Below are positions 1 through 11,834 of a stretch of 64,000 nucleotides of DNA, piece by piece; position 1 is the first letter of the stretch; each line of letters opens with the position of its first letter. The DNA lies in contig NZ_JAIWPT010000016.1 of the NCBI RefSeq assembly GCF_021191695.1, forward strand, positions 1-64,000, given 5' to 3'. The position numbers and the translations under genes are program-made. A model generated the notes under the pieces. It did no database searches, was not told the origin of the DNA, and worked only from the letters and a program-made list of their open reading frames with translations. The stretch comes from Proluteimonas luteida (GTDB taxonomy: Bacteria > Pseudomonadota > Gammaproteobacteria > Xanthomonadales > Xanthomonadaceae).

Positions 1-120
1 TGGAGCACGTATCGGATCGCCCGGATCGACAGCACGACCCGGACGGTGAACGCGGGCCGTTCGCTCGCATGACCTGTCCACCATGTCTCCGAACAGGTGT
101 CCACCATGTGTCCGGTCCAT
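1..120 (+). mobile_element. Right end of a probable insertion sequence (partial)
   Basis: The window opens inside an open frame of 23 codons that closes with TGA at 70-72; its tail (WSTYRIARID...) could be the C-terminus of an integrase-type transposase. Two near-identical 17-bp units follow at once, as often seen at the ends of IS481/IS3-like elements with DDE integrase-type transposases. Only the tail is visible, so the family call is inference. The element would end between about 114 and 130. Confidence 0.45.
75..114 (+). repeat. Tandem pair of 17-bp direct repeats at IS end
   Basis: TGTCCACCATGTCTCCG at 75-91 and TGTCCACCATGTGTCCG at 98-114 differ at one base and have a 23-bp period. Paired repeats at an element end are typical transposase-binding sites; that role is inferred. 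Confidence 0.7.
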
Positions 121-149
121 ACACCCGTATACGGGAGAGGGGCCAAGGT

Positions 150-170
150 GTCTCCCGCGTTGCGGGAGAC
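150..170. terminator. Perfect 9-bp hairpin downstream of the epimerase-like gene
   Basis: GTCTCCCGC (150-158), a GTT loop and GCGGGAGAC (162-170) form a perfect stem just past the stop of the minus-strand gene. No T-run follows on either strand, so it may be a transcript-stabilising hairpin or a weak terminator. Confidence 0.4.
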
Positions 171-175
171 GACAT

Positions 176-1045
176 CTAATCCTGGCGGAACATCGATGCG
201 TCGGGTGCGAACGCACGTGGCGCGTAGCCGAAGGCCACGCGTGCCGGCGTCGCATCGAACACCAGGTCGGCGCGCATCCGCGCGACCGCACCCGGCGGCA
301 GGCCCTGCAGACGGCCGGCAAGACGCGCCGCGAACAATGCGGCCGCGAACAGCGGCGACGGCAGCAACAGCAGCCGCGGCGCCGGCTCCAACGTCGCCAG
401 GGTGCGTGCGACCATGTCGCGGTAGGGCAACGTCTCGCCGCCGGGCAGGGCGAAATCGCGCCCGGCGGCGGCCTCGACATCGACCACCGCCAGCGCCGCG
501 TCGGCCAGGTCGTCGACATGCACCGGCTGGCGCAGCCCGCGCGCATCCGATGGCAGCACGAACCAGCCGCTGCCCCGCGCCAGCGCCGCGATCCGACTGA
601 GGTTCCGGTCACGGCCGCTGCCGTAGACCAGCGTCGGCCGCAGCAGCGTGGCGCGCGTGCCGCGCGCGGCGGCCGCCTGCAGCACGCGCGCCGACGAGGC
701 GGCCAGGCGCGCGGCAAGTTCGCGCTCGCCCGGGTCGTCGGCGGCGCGCTTGGTGGCGTCGCTGGTCGAACCGAATGCGACCACGCGCGGGCAGTCGATC
801 GTCGCGTCCGCGTACCAGTGCGAGAACAGGTCCAGCGGGCCGCAGCTGAAGATCGCATCCGCGCGCGCGGGCAGGTCCGGCAGCGTCGCGAACTCGCCGC
901 GCAGCCAGCGCAGGCCAGGCTGCGCGGGCCGCGTGTCGCGGCTCAGCGCATCGACCTGCCAGCCCGCGGCGCGCAGCCGCGGCAGCAGCGCGGCGCCGAT
1001 CGCGCCGCTGCCGCCGAACACCAGTGCGCGACGGGCATCGCTCAT
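176..1045 (-). CDS. NAD(P)-binding epimerase/dehydratase-like protein
   Basis: The product of 289 residues begins MSDARRALVFGGSGAIGAAL, a Rossmann glycine-rich motif (GGSGAIG, residues 11-17) as in extended short-chain dehydrogenases such as NAD-dependent epimerases. An LLRPTLVYGSGRDRN segment in the middle resembles the family's RPxxVYG motif, but the usual YxxxK catalytic pair is not evident, so it may bind nucleotide without typical epimerase chemistry. The start was set at the ATG directly before the Rossmann strand; longer in-frame starts add only low-complexity Arg/Pro sequence. Substrate unknown. It is divergent from the neighbouring stress protein gene. Confidence 0.75.
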   Translation of the reverse strand: MSDARRALVFGGSGAIGAALLPRLRAAGWQVDALSRDTRPAQPGLRWLRGEFATLPDLPARADAIFSCGPLDLFSHWYADATIDCPRVVAFGSTSDATKRAADDPGERELAARLAASSARVLQAAAARGTRATLLRPTLVYGSGRDRNLSRIAALARGSGWFVLPSDARGLRQPVHVDDLADAALAVVDVEAAAGRDFALPGGETLPYRDMVARTLATLEPAPRLLLLPSPLFAAALFAARLAGRLQGLPPGAVARMRADLVFDATPARVAFGYAPRAFAPDASMFRQD

Positions 1046-1248
1046 GCCGCGCGGCGCGCACCGGCGTCGGCACGGCGCGCCGGCGCAGTGCGATCGATCG
1101 GGAAACGCGGCGTGGATGCGGACATCGCGCAAGGATACGGGCATCGACGCGGCGCCGCGTACCGGCCTTGCCGGCCTGCGAACGCGATGAGGGGCAGGTA
1201 GACTCGGCCTTCCGCACATCGCATGCCGCCTTCGCGAGGCCTTCGCCC

Positions 1249-2163
1249 ATGTCGTCCCGTCCCGATCGCGCCGCGCCGGCGCTGCCAAAGACCATCCTGC
1301 TGGCCACCGACCTGAGCGCGCGCTGCGACCGCGCGCGCGACCGCGCGGTGCTGCTGGCGCGGCAATGGCAGGCGCGGCTGCTGGTACTGACGGTGGCGCC
1401 CTCGGAGCGGGAGCTGACCATCGTCGAGGAACTGCTCGAGGCCCCCGCCTGGGCACGTCGCGATGGCGCCGCGCGCCAGGCCGAGCGCTGGCTGCAGCGC
1501 GACCTGGAGTCGGCCGGGGTCCCGTTCGAGGTGCAGGTCACCAGCGGCAAGGTCGGTCCCGCGATCGAGGCCGCGGCGCAGGCCGCGGGCGCCGGGCTGA
1601 TCGTCACCGGCGTGGCGCGCGCCGGCGCGTTCCAGCCGCTGGTGCTGGGCTCGACCATCGGCTGGCTGGCGCGGCATGCCAGCGTGCCGGTGCTGGTGGT
1701 GCACGATCCGGCGCACGCGCCCTACCAGGACGTCGCGGTCGCCAGCGATTTCTCGCCTGCCGCGGGACAGGCGCTGGAAACGGCGGCGACGCTGTTCGGC
1801 GATGCTGCCAGCTTCGTCCTGGTCCACGGGACCGCGCCGGGACGGGCGGGCATGATCGACGACGCCCAGGCGCGCACCGACGCGGCCACTGCGCTGCGCA
1901 ACCAGGTGCAGGACGAGGCCGCCGCCCAGCTCGACGGCCTGGCGCTGCCGGCGCAGGTGCGCGAGCGGCTGGAGGTCGTGGTCGAGCCGGTCGAGCCGGC
2001 GCGCCTGCTGCAGGCCCTGGTCGACAACGACCGCGCCGACCTCGTGGTGCTCGGCAGCCGCGGTCGCAGCGCGCTGTCGGAAATCCTGCTCGGCAGCCAG
2101 GCCCAGCGCGTGCTCGAGAGCGTGCGCGTCGACACCCTGGTCGTGCGCACGCCACCGCGCTGA
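1249..2163 (+). CDS. Tandem universal stress protein (UspA family)
   Basis: The product has 304 residues with two consecutive Usp domains. Domain 1 (about residues 14-155) begins KTILLATDLSARCDRARDRA. Domain 2 (about 160-300) begins YQDVAVASDFSPAAGQALE and ends with GSRGRSALSEILLGSQAQRV, which fits the G-x2-G-x9-G-S/T ATP-binding signature. The first domain has a weaker version of that signature (GVARAGAFQPLVLGSTIGWL). Tandem Usp proteins are cytoplasmic and act in stress survival. The ATG at 1249 was chosen because it lies immediately before the conserved first strand. Confidence 0.88.
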   Translation: MSSRPDRAAPALPKTILLATDLSARCDRARDRAVLLARQWQARLLVLTVAPSERELTIVEELLEAPAWARRDGAARQAERWLQRDLESAGVPFEVQVTSGKVGPAIEAAAQAAGAGLIVTGVARAGAFQPLVLGSTIGWLARHASVPVLVVHDPAHAPYQDVAVASDFSPAAGQALETAATLFGDAASFVLVHGTAPGRAGMIDDAQARTDAATALRNQVQDEAAAQLDGLALPAQVRERLEVVVEPVEPARLLQALVDNDRADLVVLGSRGRSALSEILLGSQAQRVLESVRVDTLVVRTPPR

Positions 2164-2367
2164 CGGCATCCCCGCCGCGGCCTCGCGGCCCGCGGATACG
2201 TCGACCGGACACACGCCCCGCGCAGCGCGACGCGCATGCATGCGGCACGCACCGTGGCGCATGCGCGGACACCGCGGACGTGCGACCCCGCAGTCACATT
2301 CATCGGTTAGACTGTCCGGCCTTGCGTGACCGCCGGCGCCCGCCGACCCTCCTCCACAAGGAACCCG

Positions 2368-5141
<2,774 letters not shown>

Positions 5142-5142
<1 letters not shown>

Positions 5143-5516
5143 TGGAATTCGCGATCGCCAGCGCCATCGGCGTGCTGACCGCCTCGGGCGTGTACCTGCT
5201 GCTGCGCGCGCGCACCTTCGACGTGATCCTCGGCCTGACCCTGCTCTCGTACGCGACCAACCTGCTGATCTTCTCGTCCGGCCGCCCGGTCGTCGGCAAG
5301 CCGCCGGTGCTCAAGGACGGGCTGGCGCAGACGCTGGCCAACTACACCGATCCGCTGCCGCAGGCGCTGGTACTGACCGCAATCGTCATCGCATTCGCGA
5401 TGACCGCGGTGACCGTGGTCATCGCCATGCGCGAGCATGCCGACCTGCACACCGACCACGTCGACGGCCAGGAGCCGGACAACCAGCGCGGCGATCCGCG
5501 CGGGGACGGCCGATGA
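5142..5516 (+). CDS. mnhC: Na+/H+ antiporter subunit C
   Basis: The product has 124 residues with three hydrophobic segments and resembles NuoK/MrpC: MEFAIASAIGVLTASGVYLL, then LGLTLLSYATNLLIF, then the segment LTAIVIAFAMTAVTVVIAMRE that contains the family core. An acidic/polar C-tail of about 20 residues follows. The ATG overlaps the mnhA stop and its own TGA overlaps the mnhD start, which indicates translational coupling. MrpC is needed for complex assembly in characterised systems. Confidence 0.93.
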
Positions 5517-7042
5517 ACCATCTTGCGATGGCGCCGATCCTGATCCCGCTGGTCACCGGCGCGCTGCTGCTGTTGCTCGAACGCCGGCACCGCGCATCGA
5601 TCCTGCGGCTGTGGGCCTGGGTCGGCATGGCCGCACTGCTGGTCGCCAGCATCGCGCTGCTGCTGCAGGTCGAGCGCGACGGCATCGTCGTCTACCTGCT
5701 TGGCGACTGGCTGGCGAAGCTGGGCATCGCACTGATGGTCGACCGGCTGTCGGCGATGATGGTGATGACCACGGTGCTGCTGGCGATCCCCTGCCTGCTG
5801 TACGCCTGCGCCGGCTGGGACAAGCGCGCGCTGCATTTCCATGCGCTGTTCCAGGTGCAGCTGGCCGGCCTCAACGGCGCGTTCCTGACCGGCGACCTGT
5901 TCAACCTGTTCGTGTTCTTCGAGGTCATGCTGATCGCCTCCTACGGCCTGCTGCTCAGCGGCGGCCGCGGCCCGCGCATCAAGGCCGGCATGCACTACGT
6001 GGTGTTCAACATCGTCGCCTCGACGGTGTTCCTGCTGGCGCTGGGCCTGCTGTACGGCATGGTCGGCTCGCTGAACATGGCCGACATGGCCGCGCGGATC
6101 GCGCAGACGCCGCCCGAACAGGTCGCGCTGGTGCGCGCCGGCGCCGGCCTGCTGCTGCTGGTGTTCTGCGCCAAGGCCGCGCTGCTGCCGCTGTACCTGT
6201 GGTTGCCGGAAGCCTACGCGCGCGCGCCGGCCGCGGTCGCGGCGCTGTTCACCATCATGACCAAGGTCGGCCTGTACGCGGTGCTGCGGGTGTTCACTCT
6301 GCTGTTCGGCGCCGATGCCGGGCCGCTGGCGAACCTGGCCTGGGACTGGCTGCTGCCGGCCGGCGCGGCGACGATGGTGCTGGCCGCGCTCGGCGTGCTC
6401 GGCGCGCCCAGGCTGCGCATCGCGGTCGCCTACCTGGTGCTGCTGTCGGCGGGCATGCTGTTCGTCGCGTTCTCGCTGGGCAACGCCGGTGGCATCTCCG
6501 CGGGCCTGTACTACCTGCCGCACAGCGTGTTCGTCACCGCGGCGCTGTTCCTGCTGGCCGACATCATCCAGCGCCACCGCGGCAGCACCGGCGACTACCT
6601 GATGCCGATCGCGTCGATGCCGGGCAAGACCGTGCCGGCGCTGCTGTTCCTGGTGGCCGCGATCTCGGTGACCGGCCTGCCGCCGCTGTCGGGATTCATC
6701 GGCAAGCTGCAGTTGCTCAATTCCGTGCCCGAAGACGTCATCGGCTGGGTCTGGGCGGCGATCCTGGGCAGCAGCCTGATGGCGCTGATCGGCCTGTCGC
6801 GCAGCGGCACGCGGCTGTTCTGGCGCGTCGACCCGGTGCCCGAGGGCGTGGAGGCGCCGCCGCTGCGGCGCATGGAGATCGTCGCCACGCTGCTGCTGCT
6901 GGGCTACGGTATCGCGATGACGATCTTCGCCGGCCCGGTGCTGCGCTACACCAATGCGACTGCCGAACAGCTGCTGTCGACCGGCGACTACATCCAGACC
7001 CTGCGCGAGACCACGCCGCTGATCCGGGAGCCTTCGCCATGA
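5513..7042 (+). CDS. mnhD: Na+/H+ antiporter subunit D
   Basis: The product has 509 residues with about 14 membrane segments and is an ND2/ND4-like proton-translocating subunit homologous to NuoN/NuoM. Conserved features include FNLFVFFEVMLIASYGLLL near residue 125 and CAKAALLPLYLWLPEAYARA near residue 215, which contains the channel lysine. The start ATG overlaps the mnhC stop and the stop overlaps the mnhE start. With MrpA it forms the ion-translocating core of the antiporter. Confidence 0.94.
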   Translation: MNHLAMAPILIPLVTGALLLLLERRHRASILRLWAWVGMAALLVASIALLLQVERDGIVVYLLGDWLAKLGIALMVDRLSAMMVMTTVLLAIPCLLYACAGWDKRALHFHALFQVQLAGLNGAFLTGDLFNLFVFFEVMLIASYGLLLSGGRGPRIKAGMHYVVFNIVASTVFLLALGLLYGMVGSLNMADMAARIAQTPPEQVALVRAGAGLLLLVFCAKAALLPLYLWLPEAYARAPAAVAALFTIMTKVGLYAVLRVFTLLFGADAGPLANLAWDWLLPAGAATMVLAALGVLGAPRLRIAVAYLVLLSAGMLFVAFSLGNAGGISAGLYYLPHSVFVTAALFLLADIIQRHRGSTGDYLMPIASMPGKTVPALLFLVAAISVTGLPPLSGFIGKLQLLNSVPEDVIGWVWAAILGSSLMALIGLSRSGTRLFWRVDPVPEGVEAPPLRRMEIVATLLLLGYGIAMTIFAGPVLRYTNATAEQLLSTGDYIQTLRETTPLIREPSP

Positions 7043-7527
7043 GGCGCCGGTTCCTGCCCTCGCTGCCGCAGAGCCTGACGGTCTTCCTCTTCTGGCTGCT
7101 GATGGCCGAGGACTACGGCCCCGGCAACATCGTCATGGCGCTGCTGCTGGCGTTCCTGATGCCGCTGCTGGCCGCGCGACTGGAGCGCGAGTTCGCCCGC
7201 CTCGACAAGGTCGGCAAGCTGATCCCGCTGGGCGGGCGCCTGCTGTGGGACATCCTCGTCGCCAACATCACGGTCGCCAGGCAGGTGCTCGGCCCGCAGT
7301 CGAAGCTCAAGTCGCAGTTCGTCTGGGTGCCGCTGGACCTGACCAACATCCACGGCATCTCGGCGCTGACCAGCGTGATCACGCTGACCCCGGGCACGGT
7401 CTCGGCCGAACTGTCCGAGGACCGCAAGCACCTGTTGATCCACTGCCTCAGCACCGACGATCCGCAGGCGTTGATCGCCGAGATCAAGAACCGCTACGAG
7501 GCACCGCTGCGCGAGGTATTCCCATGA
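7039..7527 (+). CDS. mnhE: Na+/H+ antiporter subunit E
   Basis: The product has 162 residues with two hydrophobic N-terminal segments and a soluble C-terminal domain. The LTSVITLTPGTVSAELSEDR segment is the hallmark of MrpE (TPGT motif). It sits between D and F in the canonical mrp order, with 4-bp overlaps on both sides. MrpE stabilises the complex in characterised systems. Confidence 0.93.
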   Translation: MRRRFLPSLPQSLTVFLFWLLMAEDYGPGNIVMALLLAFLMPLLAARLEREFARLDKVGKLIPLGGRLLWDILVANITVARQVLGPQSKLKSQFVWVPLDLTNIHGISALTSVITLTPGTVSAELSEDRKHLLIHCLSTDDPQALIAEIKNRYEAPLREVFP

Positions 7528-7808
7528 CCGACCACACCATGATCGAGATCGCCATCGTCGCCGGCATGCACCTGGTCGGCCTGGCCATGCTGATGTCGAC
7601 GTGGCGGCTGCTGCGCGGCCCCACCGCCCCCGACCGCATCCTGGCGCTGGACACGCTCTACGTCAGCTCCATCGCCCAGCTGATCCTGTTCGGCATGCTG
7701 CTGGGCACCGAGATCTACTTCGAGGCGGCGCTGATCATCGCCATGCTCGGCTTCGTTGGTACCGTGGTGCTGAGCAAGTACGTGATCCGCCGGGACATCG
7801 TCGAATGA
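7524..7808 (+). CDS. mnhF: Na+/H+ antiporter subunit F
   Basis: The product is a small three-helix membrane protein of 94 residues with the MrpF core RLLRGPTAPDRILALDTLYV near residue 27. It overlaps mnhE and mnhG by 4 bp each. MrpF proteins are required for cation and bile-salt efflux activity of the complex in other bacteria. Confidence 0.92.
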   Translation: MTDHTMIEIAIVAGMHLVGLAMLMSTWRLLRGPTAPDRILALDTLYVSSIAQLILFGMLLGTEIYFEAALIIAMLGFVGTVVLSKYVIRRDIVE

Positions 7809-8182
7809 GCATCGTCTTCGACATCGTCATCGCCGTACTGCTGGTGGTCGGCTGCTTCTTCATCCTGCTGGGCGCGTTCGCGCTGGTGAAGCTGTCGGAC
7901 TTCTTCCGCCGCGTGCACGGCCCGGCCAAGGCCAGCACGCTGGGCGTGGGCTGCATCCTGATCGCCTCGATCCTCTACCACGCCGTGACCGGCAGCGGCG
8001 TGCATCCGCGCGAACTGCTGATCACCGTGTTCCTGTTCCTGACCGCGCCGATCAGCGCGCACCTGATGTCGCGCGCCGCGCTGTCGCTGATGGACGACCG
8101 CCCGCCGCACCCGGACAAGACCCCGGACGCCGATGCGCCGGTGATCGACCGCGACGATCCCGCGCCGGAAGAGCGCCGCTGA
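7805..8182 (+). CDS. mnhG: Na+/H+ antiporter subunit G
   Basis: The product has 125 residues with three membrane segments and the MrpG core KLSDFFRRVHGPAKASTLGV near residue 29. The C-terminal 30 residues are charged and proline-rich and probably cytoplasmic. It closes the mrp operon; the genes A/B-C-D-E-F-G form a complete six-gene set. The expected role is Na+ export and alkaline or salt tolerance. Confidence 0.92.
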   Translation: MSIVFDIVIAVLLVVGCFFILLGAFALVKLSDFFRRVHGPAKASTLGVGCILIASILYHAVTGSGVHPRELLITVFLFLTAPISAHLMSRAALSLMDDRPPHPDKTPDADAPVIDRDDPAPEERR

Positions 8183-8217
8183 CGGCAGAGCATGTCCCGC
8201 AAGCGCGCTCCGGTCGC

Positions 8218-8287
8218 GTAGGGTGGGTCTCGACCCGCCGGCCTGCGGTCACCGAAGATGCACGTGGCGGATCGAGATCCGCCCTAC
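8218..8287. repeat. Intergenic inverted repeat, GGCGGGTC family, copy 1
   Basis: A 22-bp arm at 8218-8239 (core GGGTCTCGACCCGCC) and a near-perfect reverse complement at 8266-8287 flank 26 bp. Each arm is also internally palindromic. The same arm sequence occurs at 24029-24151, so this is a dispersed extragenic element. It lies 35 bp after the mrp operon and could act as a transcript-end structure. Confidence 0.8.
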
Positions 8288-8375
8288 CCAGGGCGCTCCG
8301 GGAACGCTCGCGTCGGCGGCGTGGCGCCGACCTACGCCGTCCCGTCAATCGACCTTGCCGGTCGCATCGCACGCC

Positions 8376-8460
8376 CTGGTGTCGCGTCACGCATCAGATG
8401 TCGCAGGTTGCGCGCCGAGGGCAAGTGCAGACCGGCATCTGATGCGTGACGCGACACTAG
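8376..8460. repeat. 25-bp inverted repeat overlapping the exchanger gene stop
   Basis: The arm at 8376-8400 (starts CTGGTGTCGCGTCACGCATC) is complementary to 8436-8460 at 24 of 25 positions, with a 35-bp spacer. The TAG of the minus-strand exchanger gene (8457-8459) lies inside the right arm. It could be a long-stem terminator or a MITE-like insertion. No T-run is seen. Confidence 0.75.
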
Positions 8461-9407
8461 CGCATCAACGCCAGTTCCAGCGCCACCCAGACCGCGAACG
8501 CGGCCACCAGCACGCCGCCTTCGGCGCGGCTGATCCGCAGGTCGCCGCGCAGCATCGGCACCAGCACCAGTACGAAGGCCAGCGTCGCCGGCAGCTCCAG
8601 CAGCGAGAACGAGGCCGGCAGCGACAGCGGCGCGACCACGGCCATGCCGCCGACGATCACCAGCAGGTTGAACACGCTCGAGCCGAGCACGTGGCCGGCG
8701 ACGACATCGCCCTGGCCACGGCGCGCCGCCAGCACCGCGACCACCACTTCCGGCAACGCGGTGGCGATGGCGACCGGCAGCAGGCCGATCAGCAGCGGCG
8801 ACAGCTCCCAGGCCACGCCGAGGCCCAGCGCACCCTGCACGGTGTACTTGGCACCGTAGAACAGCAGCGCGGCGGCGATCGCGATGCGCACGAGATTCAG
8901 GCCGAGCATGGGCCGGCTGACGGCGAACGCGGCCAGCGACTCGCGCACCTCCGGCGACTCGCGCCGGCCCCACACCAGCAGCAGGGCGACGAGCGCCAGC
9001 GCCGCGAGCAGCAGCACCGCGCCCTCGCCGCGCCCCAGCGTGCCGTCGCGGCCGAAGAACAGCAGCGCCAGCGTCGCCAGCGCCAGCACCGTCAGCATCG
9101 GGCCGAGCAGGCGCATGCGCAGCAGCAACGGCGCGGCCAGCGCGGCGACGCCGAGGGTCAGACCCAGGTTGACCAGGTTGCTGCCGACCGCGTTGCCCAG
9201 CGCCAGATGCGGCTGGCCGACGGCGAACGCGCGGACGTTGACCGCGAACTCCGGCAGCGACGTACCGAACGCGACCAGCAGCAGGCCGGCGACGAACGGC
9301 GGCATGCCCAGCCGCTGGGCCAGCCCCGATGCGCCCTTGAGCAGCGAATCGCCGCCGAGCGCGAGCAGCAGCACGCCCAGCAGCACCAGGCCCGTCGATA
9401 CCAGCAT
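8457..9407 (-). CDS. Calcium/sodium exchanger of the CaCA family (YrbG-like)
   Basis: The product has 316 residues with about ten membrane helices arranged as two inverted repeats. The alpha-1 repeat has GTSLPEFAVNVRA (near residue 48) and NAVGSNLVNLGL; the alpha-2 repeat has IATALPEVVVAVLAA (near residue 213) and HVLGSSVFNLLV. The paired TSLPE/TALPE and GS-N motifs carry the acidic ion-binding residues of K+-dependent and prokaryotic Na+/Ca2+ exchangers. It is an inner-membrane protein that probably exchanges Ca2+ for Na+ or H+. The length is normal for the family. Confidence 0.9.
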   Translation of the reverse strand: MLVSTGLVLLGVLLLALGGDSLLKGASGLAQRLGMPPFVAGLLLVAFGTSLPEFAVNVRAFAVGQPHLALGNAVGSNLVNLGLTLGVAALAAPLLLRMRLLGPMLTVLALATLALLFFGRDGTLGRGEGAVLLLAALALVALLLVWGRRESPEVRESLAAFAVSRPMLGLNLVRIAIAAALLFYGAKYTVQGALGLGVAWELSPLLIGLLPVAIATALPEVVVAVLAARRGQGDVVAGHVLGSSVFNLLVIVGGMAVVAPLSLPASFSLLELPATLAFVLVLVPMLRGDLRISRAEGGVLVAAFAVWVALELALMR

Positions 9408-9530
9408 GTCGTGTCTCCCGGGCCCGGACGCGGGCCGAACAGCCGATTCTAGGCATGTCGCCGGCCAGTTGCGGCGACGGCATCGCCTGGGGGGTGCCTC
9501 AGGCGTATCCGTGCGCCGCTGCGCGGCGGG

Positions 9531-10187
9531 TCAGCTGCAACCTTCGACGTAGTCGACCTGCGGCGGCACGCCGATGCGCCATTCGGTGACCTTGCCATCG
9601 GCGTCGGTCTCGAACACCAGCGCCGCCCCGCCGTCGCGCACGCGCAGGTACTGCGCCCCGTCGACGTACTTGTGCGGGGACGCCTCGACGCGACCGGCAT
9701 ACAGCCGATCGATGTCCGCACGATCCATGCCGACCTTGCCGCCACCCGGCGCGGTGTAGCCGTTGTTGCGCACGTCGATGCGCGAGAACCGGTCGCCCTC
9801 GACCATGAACGCGATCCGGTAGCCGGCGCTGCCGAGTGGCTGCGGGATCAGGTAATAGCAGCCGCCCGGCTCGCTTGGCTGCGCATCGCCGAGGTCGTTG
9901 CCCCAGGCCATGCGCACCTGCTCGGCATCCGCGCCGAACCCGGCCGGGCCGAAGCCTTCGAACGTGATCACCCCGTCGACCACCTGCGGGATGTTGGTGC
10001 CCGGCGCGTTCGCGGGCGGCACGGCGACGTCCGGCTGGTCGAGCGGCGGCGGCGCGGCCGGGTCGTCGTGCAGCGCGGTGCCATCGGCGGCGGGGCCGGG
10101 CACCGGGTCGACGGGATCGGATGCGCGCTCGCCGCAGGCGGACAGCGACAGCACAAGCAGGGCGATGCAGGGAATCGACGGCTTCAT
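9531..10187 (-). CDS. Predicted lipoprotein of unknown function
   Basis: The product has 218 residues. Its first 17 form a lipoprotein signal with LSLSAC, lipidated at Cys18. Residues 20-65 are Pro/Asp/Ala-rich and look like a disordered tether. The remainder is a compact domain with a GGCYYLIPQPLGSAGYRIAF segment and a KVTEWRIGVPPQVDYVEGCS end; the two cysteines could pair. The repeated short strands suggest a beta-rich fold. I do not recognise the family. The start is the ATG at 10187 just before the signal sequence. Confidence 0.75.
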   Translation of the reverse strand: MKPSIPCIALLVLSLSACGERASDPVDPVPGPAADGTALHDDPAAPPPLDQPDVAVPPANAPGTNIPQVVDGVITFEGFGPAGFGADAEQVRMAWGNDLGDAQPSEPGGCYYLIPQPLGSAGYRIAFMVEGDRFSRIDVRNNGYTAPGGGKVGMDRADIDRLYAGRVEASPHKYVDGAQYLRVRDGGAALVFETDADGKVTEWRIGVPPQVDYVEGCS

Positions 10188-10260
10188 GGGGCGGCCTCCG
10201 CGACGGATGGCCCCGCAGCCTCGTCGAACGCGCGTGAATGGGATGTCGCGCAGGATCGGC

Positions 10261-10280
10261 GGGCCCCGCCTGCGGGGCCC
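10261..10280 (-). terminator. Hairpin just after hmgA
   Basis: GGGCCCCGC (10261-10269) and GCGGGGCCC (10272-10280) form a perfect 9-bp all-GC stem with a 2-nt loop next to the hmgA stop. No U-tract is visible; it may be a terminator or mRNA-stabilising hairpin. Confidence 0.5.
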
Positions 10281-11632
10281 TAGCGCGGCGGCACGAACCG
10301 GTGCTGCAGCCCCTGCCAGACCGCCTGGTAGTCGACCTGCCGGTGCGGGGCGTCGAGCGCCTGCCGGGTCGGCCGGATCACCGCCCGGGTCTCGAACATG
10401 AAGGCCATCGTGTCGGCGATCACGTCCGGCTTCGACAGGTCGGCAGCGCTGGCCTTGTCGAACGTCGCGGCGTCGGGACCATGCCCGCTCATGCAGTTGT
10501 GCAGCGAACATGCGCCCGGCGCGAAGCCGTCGGCCTTGGCGTCGTACTGGCCGTGCACCAGTCCCATGAACTCGCTGGCGACGTTGCGGTGGAACCACGG
10601 CGGCCGGAACGTGTGCTGGGCGACGAGCCAGCGCGGCGGGAAGATCGCGAAATCCATGTTGGCCGAGCCCGGCGTGTCGCTGGGCGAGGTCAGCACGGTG
10701 AAGATGCTCGGATCGGGATGGTCGAAGCTGATCGAGCCGATCGTGTTGAACCGGCGCAGGTCGTACTTGTACGGCGCGTAGTTGCCGTGCCAGGCCACCA
10801 CGTCGAGCGGCGAATGGTCGATCGGCGCCTGCCACAGGTGGCCCTGGAACTTGGCGATCAGCGAGAAGTCGCCGTCGATGTCCTCGTAGTGCGCGACGGG
10901 GGTCAGGAAATCGCGCGGGTTCGCCAGCCCGTTGGCGCCGATGGGGCCGAGGTCGGGCAGGCGCAGCGCGCGGCCCTGGTTCTCGCAGACGTAGCCGCGG
11001 CTGGGACCGTCGGGCAACTCGACCCGGAAACGGATGCCGCGCGGGATCACCGCGATCTCCTGCGGCGCGACCTCCAGCACCCCCAGTTCGGTCGCCAGCA
11101 CCAGCCGACCCTGTTGCGGCACCAGCAGCAGCTCGCCGTCGGCGGTGTAGAAGAAGCGGTCGGTCATCGACGCGTTGGCGGCATAGACGTGGATGCCCAC
11201 GCCCTCGTGCGCGCCGGCGCCGCCGGTGCCGGCGACGGAGAACAGGCCGTCGATGAAATCGACCGGCGTCTCCGGCACCGGCATCGGGCTCCAGCGCAGC
11301 TGGTCGGGCGGCACCGGGCCGCGGTCGAAGCCGTCATGGAAGCGTGGCTGCTCGAACGGCACGAAGGTCCCGTGCATCACCGCCGGGCGGATCCGGTACA
11401 GCCAGCTGCGCCGGTTCTCGCCGCGCGGCGCGGTGAACGCGGTGCCCGACAGCTGCTCGGCGTACAGGCCGTGGGCGACCTGCTGCGGCGAGTTCTGCCC
11501 GACCGGCAGCGTGCCCGGCTCGGCCTCGGTCGCGAACTCGTTGCCGAATCCGGACATGTAGTCCGCGCTGCGGCTGCCCTGCGCATCGCGCTGCGGCATG
11601 GCGATCACATTGTCGTCGGTCGATGCGTTCAT
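10280..11632 (-). CDS. hmgA: Homogentisate 1,2-dioxygenase
   Basis: This non-haem Fe(II) enzyme opens the ring of homogentisate to maleylacetoacetate in tyrosine/phenylalanine degradation. The product has 450 residues, a normal length. It begins near [19 protein letters not shown], a family hallmark. [20 protein letters not shown] holds two His and the Glu iron-ligand region, and [12 protein letters not shown] supplies another conserved His segment. The start was placed at ATG 11632 (MNASTDDNV) because upstream in-frame sequence lies in an intergenic repeat. It is in the same orientation as hppD and separated from it by about 200 bp containing a repeat element. Maleylacetoacetate isomerase and fumarylacetoacetase are not in this window. 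Confidence 0.95.
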   Translation of the reverse strand: MNASTDDNVIAMPQRDAQGSRSADYMSGFGNEFATEAEPGTLPVGQNSPQQVAHGLYAEQLSGTAFTAPRGENRRSWLYRIRPAVMHGTFVPFEQPRFHDGFDRGPVPPDQLRWSPMPVPETPVDFIDGLFSVAGTGGAGAHEGVGIHVYAANASMTDRFFYTADGELLLVPQQGRLVLATELGVLEVAPQEIAVIPRGIRFRVELPDGPSRGYVCENQGRALRLPDLGPIGANGLANPRDFLTPVAHYEDIDGDFSLIAKFQGHLWQAPIDHSPLDVVAWHGNYAPYKYDLRRFNTIGSISFDHPDPSIFTVLTSPSDTPGSANMDFAIFPPRWLVAQHTFRPPWFHRNVASEFMGLVHGQYDAKADGFAPGACSLHNCMSGHGPDAATFDKASAADLSKPDVIADTMAFMFETRAVIRPTRQALDAPHRQVDYQAVWQGLQHRFVPPR

Positions 11633-11657
11633 CGGTTCACCCAAGTAAAGAATTTTT

Positions 11658-11823
11658 GCCGTGGATCGGCGCGGATGACGCGGATCAGGGGCGGAAGCAA
11701 AGAGGTCGCTTCTCTGCATCCGCAGGTCGCGATGCATCGCTTCCCTTCCCGTCATTCCCGCGAATGCGGGAATGACGATCACTGTTCCGCTCCTGATCCG
11801 CGTCATCCGCGCCGATCCGCGGC
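11658..11823. repeat. Composite inverted-repeat element between hmgA and hppD
   Basis: Arms of 38 bp at 11658-11695 and 11786-11823 are complementary at all but two positions. Between them lies a perfect 12-bp hairpin with a GAAT loop (CGTCATTCCCGC at 11750-11761, reverse complement at 11766-11777), a motif widespread as an extragenic palindrome in proteobacteria. The nested arrangement (166 bp) looks like a MITE- or REP-type insertion that separates the two catabolic genes. Confidence 0.8.
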
Positions 11824-11834
11824 CGAAAACAGCC

